Shown here piece after piece: positions 13,210-19,400 of a DNA stretch of 19,400 nt (its first letter is position 1; every line of letters starts with the position of its first letter). The notes under the pieces are model-generated. The model saw only the letters and a program-made list of their open reading frames with translations. It did no database searches and had not been told where the DNA came from. Position numbers and translations under genes: made by a program. This DNA is from Methanomicrobiales archaeon (lineage in GTDB: Archaea > Halobacteriota > Methanomicrobia > Methanomicrobiales > Methanospirillaceae), in the NCBI GenBank assembly GCA_017883495.1, contig JADGNL010000063.1:1-19400 (forward strand), in the 5' to 3' direction.

Positions 13210-14199
13210 ATGGAGCGACCGATCCCGAAGCGGGCCCTTCACGGGGGGCTCGCGCGGCGCGAGCAGAACGAGAGCGGCTGGCTCGACTTCTCGGCCAACC
13301 TCAACCCGTACCCGCCGCGCATCGACTGGACCCCCGACCCCGCCTGCCTCGAGCACTACCCTGACGACCGCTATCCCGCGCTCAGGGAGGCGATCGCCCG
13401 GACCTTCGGCCGCCGTGCCGACGAGGTAACGGTCGGGAACGGCTCGATCGAGGTGATTCGGGCTTTCTGCCTCGCCGCGCTCGGACCGGGCGACCGGGTC
13501 TGCATCGACCGGCCGACCTTCGGCGAATACCGGGTCGCTGCGGAACTTGCGGGCGCTCGAGCGACCATCGAAGCCGATGGGGCTGCAGCGCGCTTCCTCT
13601 GCAACCCGAACAACCCGACGGGCGCCCTCCTCGAGCGGGCCGCAGTCGAAGAAGCCCTCGCAGCGACCCCAGAAACAGCCCGATTCTTCGTCGACGAGGC
13701 CTTCATCGAGCTCGCCGACCCGTCGGCCTCGATGATCGACGCTGACGATGACCGGGTCTTCGTGCTCCGCTCCATGACGAAGGCGTTCGCCGTTCCCGGG
13801 CTCCGCCTCGGTTTCGGTTTCGGCGACCCTGATCTCGTCGACCGGTGCGAGCGCTGCCGTGCACCCTGGTCGGTCAACGCGTTCGCCGAGGAGTTTGCGC
13901 TCGCAGCCCTCCGCGAATACCCGGCTCTCGAGGATTCGCGTCGAAGGATCCGCGCCGAACGACAGCGGCTCGCGGCAGGCCTCGCCGCCCTCGGCTTCGA
14001 ACCCATGCAGGCCTCGGCGAACTTCGTCTGCGCTGCGAGCCCGATGCCGCTCGAGGAGCTTGTGGCGGGGCTTGCCCGCCGCCGCATCCGCGTGCGCGAC
14101 TGCGCCTCGTTCGGCCTGCCCCGGACCATTCGGGTCGCCGTGCGCACGCGCGACGAGAACCGCCGCCTGCTGGAGGGGCTCGAGGCATGCTTGGCCTGA
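13210..14199 (+). CDS. cobD: CobD: PLP-dependent L-threonine-O-3-phosphate decarboxylase
   Basis: 329 residues, fold type I aminotransferase family. CobD makes (R)-1-amino-2-propanol O-2-phosphate, the linker of the cobalamin nucleotide loop. Seen here: HGG (11-13, typical of CobD rather than HisC), LDFSANLNPYPP (25-36), NPNNPTG (132-138), VDEAF (161-165), and the Schiff-base lysine K191 in SMTKAFAVPGLRLG. The C-terminus carries the substrate-carboxylate Arg region (RTIRVAVRTRDEN). The open frame extends back to a GTG at 13087, but those 41 residues have no family match, and ATG 13210 puts HGG at the usual place. cobY overlaps its 3' end by 13 bases, supporting a cobalamin role. HisC is the alternative, made less likely by HGG and by cobY. 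Confidence 0.88.
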   Translation: MERPIPKRALHGGLARREQNESGWLDFSANLNPYPPRIDWTPDPACLEHYPDDRYPALREAIARTFGRRADEVTVGNGSIEVIRAFCLAALGPGDRVCIDRPTFGEYRVAAELAGARATIEADGAAARFLCNPNNPTGALLERAAVEEALAATPETARFFVDEAFIELADPSASMIDADDDRVFVLRSMTKAFAVPGLRLGFGFGDPDLVDRCERCRAPWSVNAFAEEFALAALREYPALEDSRRRIRAERQRLAAGLAALGFEPMQASANFVCAASPMPLEELVAGLARRRIRVRDCASFGLPRTIRVAVRTRDENRRLLEGLEACLA

Positions 14200-14831
14200 T
14201 CCTCGCAGGCGGACAGGGGACGCGGTTCGGTGCGGGCGAGAAGCCGCTCGCCCTCTGCGGCGGCCGGCCGATGATCGAGCGAGTCGCGGACGCCCTTGCC
14301 GACGCGGGGCTCGAGGTCGTGGTCGTGGCCTCGCCCTGTACCCCGTTCACCCAGAACTGGTGCCGGGCCCACGACCTGCTCTGCGTCTGCACCGGGGGGA
14401 AGGGGTACGTCGAGGACCTCGTCGAGGCTGCCGCCCTGCTCGGGCTCGACGAGCCCGTCGTCTGCGTCTCCGCCGACCTGCCCTGCCTCACGTCCGAGCT
14501 CGTCGGCGAGATCGTCGCGGCCTACGAGGGACAGGGGCTCCCGGCGCTCTCGGTCTGGGTTCCGGTCGGCGACAGCCCCGTCGATGCGCCCTGCATCGAC
14601 GAGGTCGACGGACGCCGGGCCGTCCCCGCCGGGATCAACGTCCTCGACGGCGGCCGCATGAATGAAGTCCAGGAGGAGACGAGGCTCCTCCTCGACGACC
14701 CCCGCCTCCGCCACAATGTCAACACGCCGGACGCGCTGAAGGCAGCGGAAGCGTTTCTGGCCTCGGCAGAATCGACGCAAGCAATGGACTGCAATCACCG
14801 AAAAAAGGATATCGACCGCAGCACGAGATAA
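14187..14831 (+). CDS. cobY: CobY: GTP:adenosylcobinamide-phosphate guanylyltransferase
   Basis: 214 residues, nucleotidyltransferase fold. CobY is the archaeal replacement for bacterial CobU and forms adenosylcobinamide-GDP from the phosphorylated intermediate. The N-terminal GTP-binding motif LILAGGQGTRFGAGEKPL is at 4-21. Further CobY-like segments are SPCTPFTQNW, TGGKGYVEDLVEA, VCVSADLPCLTS, and PAGINVLDGGRMNE, all in the same order as in characterised methanogen CobY. The ATG at 14187 lies inside the end of cobD (13-base overlap), indicating coupled translation. The C-terminus (about 190-214) is hydrophilic and may be a poorly conserved tail. The next gene starts seven bases after its stop. 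Confidence 0.92.
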   Translation: MLGLILAGGQGTRFGAGEKPLALCGGRPMIERVADALADAGLEVVVVASPCTPFTQNWCRAHDLLCVCTGGKGYVEDLVEAAALLGLDEPVVCVSADLPCLTSELVGEIVAAYEGQGLPALSVWVPVGDSPVDAPCIDEVDGRRAVPAGINVLDGGRMNEVQEETRLLLDDPRLRHNVNTPDALKAAEAFLASAESTQAMDCNHRKKDIDRSTR

Positions 14832-14838
14832 AAGGCAT

Positions 14839-16095
14839 ATGCAGACCTCGCGGGAGATCGAGCTCGAGGGGCACATCATCGACTCGGGAATCATGACCCA
14901 GGTCTTCGACCGGATCATGGACCGTGGCGGGTCGTTCGAGATCCTCGAGTTCGAGGTGGGCAAGCACAAGACCGACCCCTCCTACGCGCGCCTGACCGTC
15001 GGCTGCGAGAATCCTGCCACGCTCCAGTTGATCCTCTCCGACCTCCACCGCCTCGGAGCGCGGCAACCCACGGTCGAGGACGCAGCCCTGGAGCCGGCCG
15101 AGGCCGACCGGGTCGCGCCGCGGGGGTTCTATTCCACCACGAACTACCCGACCGAGGTGAAGGTCCGGGACACATGGCTTCCGGTCGAGGGGATCGAGAT
15201 GGACTGCCTGGTCACGATCGACCAGGACCACGGCACCGCGCAGTGCCTCCCGTTCTCGAAGCTGAAGCGAGGGGCTTTTGTCGTGGTCGGCGAGGGGGGT
15301 GTCCGCGTCTATCCGCCCGAACGGCCGCGCGAGACCACGACCTTCGAGTTCATGCACGGCACGGTCTCGTCCGAACGGCCGAGCGAGACCCTGATCCGGC
15401 GGATCGCCTGCGAGATGGCCGTGCTGAAGCAGGAAGGCGGCCGCATCGCGCTCGTCGGCGGCCCGGCGATCGTCCACACGGGCGCGGGCCCCGCCCTGGC
15501 ATGGCTGGTCCGCGAGGGCTACATCGACGTCCTCTTCGCGGGCAATGCGCTTGCGACCCACGACATCGAGTGCAGCCTCTACGGAACCTCGCTCGGCATG
15601 GACCTCGCGACGGGCACCCCCGTTCGGGACGGGCACCGGAACCACCTCGATGCCATCGCGGAGATCCTGCGAGCCGGCTCGATCGCGGCCGCGGTCGAGC
15701 AGGGAGTCGTCCGAAGCGGGATCATGTACGAGTGTGTCCGGCGCGGCGTTCCGTACGTCCTCGCCGGCTCGATTCGCGACGACGGTCCCCTTCCTGACGT
15801 GATCACGGACACGGTCGCGGCCCAGGACGCGATCCGGGCGCAGCTGCCGGGATGCGGGATGGTCCTGATGATCGGGACCCTGCTCCACTCGATCGCGGTC
15901 GGCAACTGCCTCCCGGCCGGAGTCAAGACGATCTGTGTCGACATCAACCCGGCCTCGGTCACCAAGTTGATGGACCGGGGCACGATGCAGGCGATCGGGG
16001 TCGTCTCGGACGCCGGGACCTTCCTGCCCCTGCTGGCCCGCGCCCTCGGGTTCGACGGGGACGCGCCCGTCTACCGCGTGAGCGGCATGCAGTAG
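14839..16095 (+). CDS. LOR/SDH-family protein, probable archaeal ornithine cyclodeaminase
   Basis: 418 residues. Matches the archaeal family named for its LOR/SDH (lysine-ketoglutarate reductase/saccharopine dehydrogenase) region. A methanogen member has been linked to conversion of ornithine to proline, so the likely role is proline synthesis; this is knowledge-based inference. The N-terminal domain (about 1-95) starts with REIELEGHIIDSG. Residues 96-107 read GFYSTTNYPTEV. The Rossmann-like part has RIALVGGPAIVHTGAGPAL (202-220), FAGNALATHDIE (233-244), a Gly-rich MIGTLLHS, and VDINPASVTKLMDRG (367-381). ATG 14839 follows the cobY stop by seven bases, with only a weak AAAAGG upstream, so it may be co-transcribed with cobD-cobY though functionally unrelated. 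Its last 25 bases overlap the convergent raSEA gene. Confidence 0.78.
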   Translation: MQTSREIELEGHIIDSGIMTQVFDRIMDRGGSFEILEFEVGKHKTDPSYARLTVGCENPATLQLILSDLHRLGARQPTVEDAALEPAEADRVAPRGFYSTTNYPTEVKVRDTWLPVEGIEMDCLVTIDQDHGTAQCLPFSKLKRGAFVVVGEGGVRVYPPERPRETTTFEFMHGTVSSERPSETLIRRIACEMAVLKQEGGRIALVGGPAIVHTGAGPALAWLVREGYIDVLFAGNALATHDIECSLYGTSLGMDLATGTPVRDGHRNHLDAIAEILRAGSIAAAVEQGVVRSGIMYECVRRGVPYVLAGSIRDDGPLPDVITDTVAAQDAIRAQLPGCGMVLMIGTLLHSIAVGNCLPAGVKTICVDINPASVTKLMDRGTMQAIGVVSDAGTFLPLLARALGFDGDAPVYRVSGMQ

Positions 16096-17042
16096 GACCG
16101 CTCGTTCTCGAGCACGAACTCCCACTCTTTCTTGCAGTCGCAGGGGATCGCCATCGCCTCGACGAGGCGCGACCTATCGGCGGTTAGCGAGTAATCGCGG
16201 ATCGCGTCGACGATCTCGCGGTCGCACACGCCGCAGTTGTGCGGGCCCCGGCTCCTCCCTCCGCCGAGGGGGTCGGCGCTGACGTGCCGTCCGGCATCGA
16301 GCAGTATCTTCAGGACAGACCAGAGGTACGGCGGCCGGTACGCGCGCCGCTGCCAGTACCATTCGAGTTCGGTTCGACGCTGGACCGTGCAGGGGTTCAT
16401 CGAGATCAGGTCACCGTGGGGCGAGACCTCGGCGATCGATCGGGTCATGTCTTCTATCGCCTCGGCCTCGGTCAGGAAGAGCGGCTTGTGGAGCAGGTAG
16501 GCCTTGATCCCGGCGCCTGCCTCGCGGGCCTCGCGGACAGCGTGGAGGAACATCGCGTAGGAGAAGCCCTTGTCGATCGACTTCTCGCGCACGAGATCGT
16601 TCGTGGTCTCGAGACCGATCGCGACGTAAACGGGCCTGGTCACCGACCCGTCGTCGAGGTGTGAGGCGAGGTCGTCGAGCCGGGAGCGGTCGACGAACTC
16701 CGGCCGCGTCTCGACGATGAGGGTCCGTCCGCGGAAGGCGTCGCCGATCGCGTCGAGCGCGGCCGGCGGCACCTCCCCGGGATCGAGCAGGCTGCCCGAG
16801 CTGAAGACCTTGACCAGGTCGAAGTCGCGTCCTTCGTACTCCCGGCGGACGTATTCGAGCTGGGCGCGGACCAGCGCCTCGGCGTCCTCGACCCGCCCGT
16901 GCCGCTCGTGGCGGTACGAGCACATCCGACACCGGCGCCAGGAGCAACCGGGGGTCTTGAGGATCACGGTCAGGCTCGGGACGACCCGGTCGTCGAGCCG
17001 GTCCGTTCCGGTCCAGGAAGCAAGCGGACGCTCTTCGTTCAT
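16071..17042 (-). CDS. raSEA: RaSEA: radical SAM subunit of archaeosine synthase
   Basis: 323 residues from ATG 17042 (a GTG directly before it would add one residue). Radical SAM enzyme of the family formerly annotated as an elongator-like hypothetical. RaSEA works with ArcS to convert the lysine adduct of preQ0-modified tRNA (position 15) to archaeosine. Counting from the ATG, the 4Fe-4S motif is C33-x4-C38-x2-C41 (TPGCSWRRCRMCSYRHE), followed by KVFSSGSLLDPGEV and VETRPEFV, both family-typical. The spacing C-x4-C-x2-C differs from the usual Cx3Cx2C but is normal for this family. Extra Cys near the C-terminus (NCGVCDREI and PCDCKKEW) may bind another metal. The gene converges with and overlaps the upstream LOR/SDH gene by 25 bases. 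It is divergent from the surface protein gene, sharing an ~90-base intergenic region. Confidence 0.88.
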   Translation of the reverse strand: MNEERPLASWTGTDRLDDRVVPSLTVILKTPGCSWRRCRMCSYRHERHGRVEDAEALVRAQLEYVRREYEGRDFDLVKVFSSGSLLDPGEVPPAALDAIGDAFRGRTLIVETRPEFVDRSRLDDLASHLDDGSVTRPVYVAIGLETTNDLVREKSIDKGFSYAMFLHAVREAREAGAGIKAYLLHKPLFLTEAEAIEDMTRSIAEVSPHGDLISMNPCTVQRRTELEWYWQRRAYRPPYLWSVLKILLDAGRHVSADPLGGGRSRGPHNCGVCDREIVDAIRDYSLTADRSRLVEAMAIPCDCKKEWEFVLENERSYCMPLTR

Positions 17043-17053
17043 CACGTGAAGCG

Positions 17054-17060
17054 TTTAATA
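17054..17060 (+). promoter_or_regulatory. TATA-like element for the surface protein gene
   Basis: TTTAATA in the raSEA/surface-protein divergent gap; it predicts a plus-strand start near 17083, about 50 bases before the ATG at 17132. On the minus strand it is only about 12 bases from the raSEA start, too close to serve that gene. Confidence 0.35.
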
Positions 17061-17091
17061 GGTCCCGGAGCAATAGAAATGTTGTGTTTCC

Positions 17092-17115
17092 AGCCCCCGA
17101 TCCACGCCGGGGGCT
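17092..17115 (+). repeat. Perfect 8-bp inverted repeat in the surface protein leader
   Basis: AGCCCCCG (17092-17099) and CGGGGGCT (17108-17115) form a GC-rich hairpin with an eight-base loop. If transcription starts near 17083, the hairpin sits in the 5' leader just before the GGAG ribosome binding site (about 17120). It could stabilise the mRNA or influence translation. Confidence 0.5.
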
Positions 17116-17131
17116 CTTTGGAGCCGATACG

Positions 17132-17932
17132 ATGACAAGACGACTGCTTCTCCTGCTCTGCCTCTGCCCGCTGCTGATCGCGGCGGCTTCGGCGTATATC
17201 GTGACCATCGACGCGCCCCCGATCCTGACCGCGGGCGAACCCCTCATCGTGAACGGGACCTCGACCCTGCCGGCCGGGTACACGCACGACCTCGTTCTCT
17301 ACAGCGGCCCGTCCGAGCGAGCCCGAACCACCATCGTGGTTCAGCAGGGCGGGAGCTTCTCCGCCCGCTTCGACACGACGGGCCTTCCGACCGGCGACTA
17401 CAAGGTCGAGCTCGTCCCGCCGGCCGACCCGGGCTTCTTCGGCTCCGCCTCGGTCACGGATCGAGTCGTGACCATCATCGACCGTTCGAAGGAGGTCGTC
17501 GTGACCTCGCCGCCGGCCCAGAGCGACGTCAACAACCTGACTGTGGCCGGCACCGCACCGGGTAAGAAGAGCGGCTCCATCGCGATCGCCGTGACCGGGC
17601 CGGGGAACTACACCTTCGGGCCCGAGTACGTCCGGACCGACGCGAACGGGGCGTTCTCGAGGTCCGTGCCGATCCCGGGACCCGGAGCGTACCAGGTCGC
17701 GCTCTCGGATCCGGCGGGCCTGATCACGCGGTTCACCGTGACGGTCTCGGGAGGGACGCAGGCGACGACCACGGTGACCGTGCCCCCGACGGCGGTCTCG
17801 ACCGCCGCGACGAGCGCTGCCGCAGCGACGACTTTCGTTCCGGTCACGACCGCGCCGACCCGTGCCGGGCTCTCGCCCCTCGCCGCGCTCGGCGCCGGGC
17901 TCCTCCTGCTCCTGTTCGTGCGGCGGCGCTGA
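17132..17932 (+). CDS. Secreted, membrane-anchored surface glycoprotein (putative)
   Basis: 266 residues; not recognised beyond its architecture. Residues 1-21 form a signal peptide (MTRRLLLLLCLCPLLIAAASA with likely cleavage after ASA). The ectodomain (22-205) is beta-rich and shows two Ig-like halves, each with a Gly-x-Tyr segment near its end (LPTGDYKVELV; PGPGAYQVALS). Candidate N-glycosylation sites are N41 (NGT), N135 (NLT) and N159 (NYT). A Thr/Ala/Pro-rich linker follows (about 209-243), then a hydrophobic anchor LSPLAALGAGLLLLLFV ending in RRR. This tail resembles archaeal C-terminal sorting/anchoring signals but lacks an obvious PGF motif. ATG 17132 is preferred over 17084 because GGAG precedes it and the signal peptide then begins at residue 1. 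Probably an S-layer-associated cell-surface protein; the function is unknown. Confidence 0.75.
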   Translation: MTRRLLLLLCLCPLLIAAASAYIVTIDAPPILTAGEPLIVNGTSTLPAGYTHDLVLYSGPSERARTTIVVQQGGSFSARFDTTGLPTGDYKVELVPPADPGFFGSASVTDRVVTIIDRSKEVVVTSPPAQSDVNNLTVAGTAPGKKSGSIAIAVTGPGNYTFGPEYVRTDANGAFSRSVPIPGPGAYQVALSDPAGLITRFTVTVSGGTQATTTVTVPPTAVSTAATSAAAATTFVPVTTAPTRAGLSPLAALGAGLLLLLFVRRR

Positions 17933-17936
17933 TCCC

Positions 17937-17941
17937 TTTTT
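17937..17941 (+). terminator. T5 tract after the surface protein gene
   Basis: Five T residues begin five bases after the stop codon, the usual archaeal termination signal, in the 10-base gap between this gene and the convergent dehydrogenase gene. Confidence 0.45.
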
Positions 17942-17942
17942 C

Positions 17943-18896
17943 CTACAATTCCTCAAGGACCGCCCTGCCGAACTCCTGGGTTGTGGCCGTCCCCCCGAGG
18001 TCGGGGGTCAGGATGCTCTGAGCCATGACCCGGTCGATCGCGGTCCCGAGCCGGTGCGCATTCTCTCTGTCGCCGAGGTGATCCAGCAGCATGGCCGTGC
18101 ATCGGAGCGCCGCAACCGGGTTCGCGATCCCGCGACCGGCGATGTCCGGTGCCGACCCGTGGACCGGTTCGAAGAGCGCATGCCCGTCTCCGAGGTTGGC
18201 GCTCGGCAGCAGCCCGAGGCCGCCGACGTGGAACGCGGCCACGTCCGAGAGGATGTCGCCGAACATATTTTCGACGAGGATCACATCGTACCGTTCGGGC
18301 CGGCGGAGAACGTCGAGGCAGAGGGCGTCGATGAACGCGTCGTCGAGCGGAATGCCCGCGCAATGTGCAACGCCCCGGGCCACTTCGAGAAAAAACCGAT
18401 CCGCCGCGAGCACGTTCGCCTTGTGGCCGATCGTGAGCTTTCGCCGCCGAGCCGCGATGCCGCACGCGACACGGGCGATCCGCTCGGTGCCGGCACGGGT
18501 GATCACCCGCTCGGTGCAGGCCCGATCCTCCTCGATCCGTTCGCGCCCGGCGTAGAGCCCCTCCGAGTTCTCGCGTACGACCACGAGGTCGCAGCTCACC
18601 CCCATTATCGGGCGGATATTCGCATAGAGGCCGAGAGCGCGGCGCAGGCGGAGCACGACGCTGGGATATTCGCCATTCGGCGCGGAGCTGACCGCGCCGA
18701 AGAGCACGGCGTCGCACGAGGAGAGCATCTCGATATCCGCATCGTCGATCGCCGTCCCCGTCCGGCGCCATCGCTCGAGACCGAGCTCGACCGGAATCTG
18801 TTCCCAGTCGGGGTGGAGGGAACGGAGCGCGGCCGCGGCCACGGGTATCACCTCGCGGCCGATCCCGTCGCCTTCAACGACCGCGATCCGCCTCAC
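17943..18896 (-). CDS. Isopropylmalate/homoisocitrate dehydrogenase family (LeuB or AksF)
   Basis: 317 residues, decarboxylating beta-hydroxyacid dehydrogenase. Motifs: VVEGDGIGREVIP (6-18), VLRLRRALGLYANIRP (81-96, substrate-binding Arg residues), VVRENSEGLYAG (106-117), the catalytic-type K159 in GHKANVL, the metal-binding Asp region VENMFGDILSD (208-218), and GSAPDIAGRGIANP (247-260, cofactor loop). LeuB acts in leucine synthesis; AksF acts in 2-oxosuberate synthesis for coenzyme B in methanogens. The sequence alone does not separate them for me. The start is GTG 18896, giving the canonical N-terminus; the longer frame to 19046 lies over the upstream gene. It overlaps the upstream Cys-rich gene by 23 bases, so the two are probably co-transcribed. 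Confidence 0.88.
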   Translation of the reverse strand: MRRIAVVEGDGIGREVIPVAAAALRSLHPDWEQIPVELGLERWRRTGTAIDDADIEMLSSCDAVLFGAVSSAPNGEYPSVVLRLRRALGLYANIRPIMGVSCDLVVVRENSEGLYAGRERIEEDRACTERVITRAGTERIARVACGIAARRRKLTIGHKANVLAADRFFLEVARGVAHCAGIPLDDAFIDALCLDVLRRPERYDVILVENMFGDILSDVAAFHVGGLGLLPSANLGDGHALFEPVHGSAPDIAGRGIANPVAALRCTAMLLDHLGDRENAHRLGTAIDRVMAQSILTPDLGGTATTQEFGRAVLEEL

Positions 18897-19400
18897 GCGC
18901 CCTCCAGGCCGCGACGAGCTCGCGGACCGCATCGAAGATCTGAGCGGGCGAGTCGCCCCAGTGGACGACCATGCCGAAGAACCCGCCAATTTCTCGGATA
19001 CCTCGCCGCTCCGAACGGCAGCACCGGGCGATGAACGGCTCGGCATCGACTCGCCCGAGAGGACAGGTATCGACCTGGACGAACGGGACGCCGTGGCAGT
19101 CCTCGATCAGCTCCCGTCCGGTCGTACAGCAGGCGACGGACGCGCCGGCCTCCACGGAGTCCGCGTCGAGGGTCCGGGGGAAGCCGGCAGCGCGGCACGG
19201 GTAGACCGCCGCTCCGAGCTCGCGGATATCGCGGACGTGGTGCGTGAAGCCGATGCCGAGGTTGCCGAAGAGCCCGAGCGCCTCCATCTCCCGGATTCCG
19301 GCGGAGAGATTCGGGCGGGGGGGCTCGATGTCGTAGACGTGGACCCCGATGAGGGGTTCGTCTGCCGGGTCGAGCACGAACGTCATATGCTCGTCAAGTC
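18874..19400 (-). CDS. Unrecognised Cys-rich protein; start near or beyond right edge
   Basis: 170 residues from ATG 19386; I do not recognise the family. The frame stays open upstream to the window end, so the true start may lie outside. It contains seven cysteines: C64, C86-C87, C97, C108 and C122-C123, several in motif-like settings (YPCRAAGF, ACCTTG, EDCHG, DTCPLG, RCCRSER), and a His pair at 49-50. This suggests a metal or Fe-S site, or redox thiols. The N-terminus reads PLIGVHVYDIEPPRP and the C-terminus is a helical basic tail. No signal peptide or membrane segment is seen. It overlaps the downstream dehydrogenase gene by 23 bases, so a shared metabolic pathway (leucine or coenzyme B synthesis) is possible but unproven. 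Codon use resembles its neighbours, and no frameshift is apparent. Confidence 0.65.
   Translation of the reverse strand, partial: LDEHMTFVLDPADEPLIGVHVYDIEPPRPNLSAGIREMEALGLFGNLGIGFTHHVRDIRELGAAVYPCRAAGFPRTLDADSVEAGASVACCTTGRELIEDCHGVPFVQVDTCPLGRVDAEPFIARCCRSERRGIREIGGFFGMVVHWGDSPAQIFDAVRELVAAWRAREADRGR

Noticed and set aside
1..19400. CRISPR array anywhere in the window
   Set aside because: No regularly spaced 24-40 bp direct repeat was found on reading the non-coding gaps, despite the Cas1 homologue at the left edge.

Overview
The window looks like part of a GC-rich chromosome from a methanogenic euryarchaeon, most probably of the Methanomicrobiales or a close relative. The evidence is an RNA polymerase whose two largest subunits are both split (A1/A2 and B2/B1), archaeal TATA-type promoters, tRNA genes without an encoded CCA, the archaeal GTP:cobinamide-phosphate enzyme CobY, an FtsZ preceded by a CdrS-type ribbon-helix-helix protein, the archaeosine radical SAM enzyme RaSEA, and a Thr-rich surface protein. 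The order-level placement is an inference from gene content only.

Region 1 (1-9136, minus strand): a TATA promoter precedes tRNA-Lys(TTT), followed by the information-processing operon rpoH, rpoB2, rpoB1, rpoA1, rpoA2, rpl30e, nusA. The polymerase genes overlap or lie within a few bases of each other. Beyond nusA, where many euryarchaea carry rps12/rps7 and the elongation factor genes, there is a Cas1 homologue that runs off the left edge. It is clearly Cas1 by its N-terminal and RPxxDPVNALLS motifs. At the place where the catalytic Glu normally sits it appears to have His. No CRISPR array, cas2 or effector gene is visible. This is the most unusual item in the window.

Region 2 (9137-10700): a two-gene signalling operon (Roadblock/LC7 protein plus a CheY-type receiver with a long helical tail) on the minus strand. 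A non-coding stretch with a palindrome and a direct repeat follows, then a plus-strand tRNA-Pro(GGG).

Region 3 (10721-13060): a DUF89-family metal-dependent phosphatase gene converges on ftsZ. ftsZ is the second gene of a minus-strand operon whose first gene encodes a small CdrS-like DNA-binding protein.

Region 4 (13034-16095, plus strand): cobD and cobY (overlapping; nucleotide-loop assembly of cobalamin), then a LOR/SDH-family gene probably encoding the archaeal ornithine cyclodeaminase.

Region 5 (16071-19400): raSEA (minus), a signal-peptide surface glycoprotein (plus), an isopropylmalate/homoisocitrate dehydrogenase (minus) and, just upstream and overlapping it, a Cys-rich protein I do not recognise that reaches the right edge.

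Most of the window is ordinary core-genome content. The points that merit follow-up are the Cas1 gene and its active site, an rpoB2 gene that lacks any ATG/GTG/TTG at its conserved N-terminus, the unknown Cys-rich protein, the Roadblock-receiver pair, and the repeats between 10483 and 10533.
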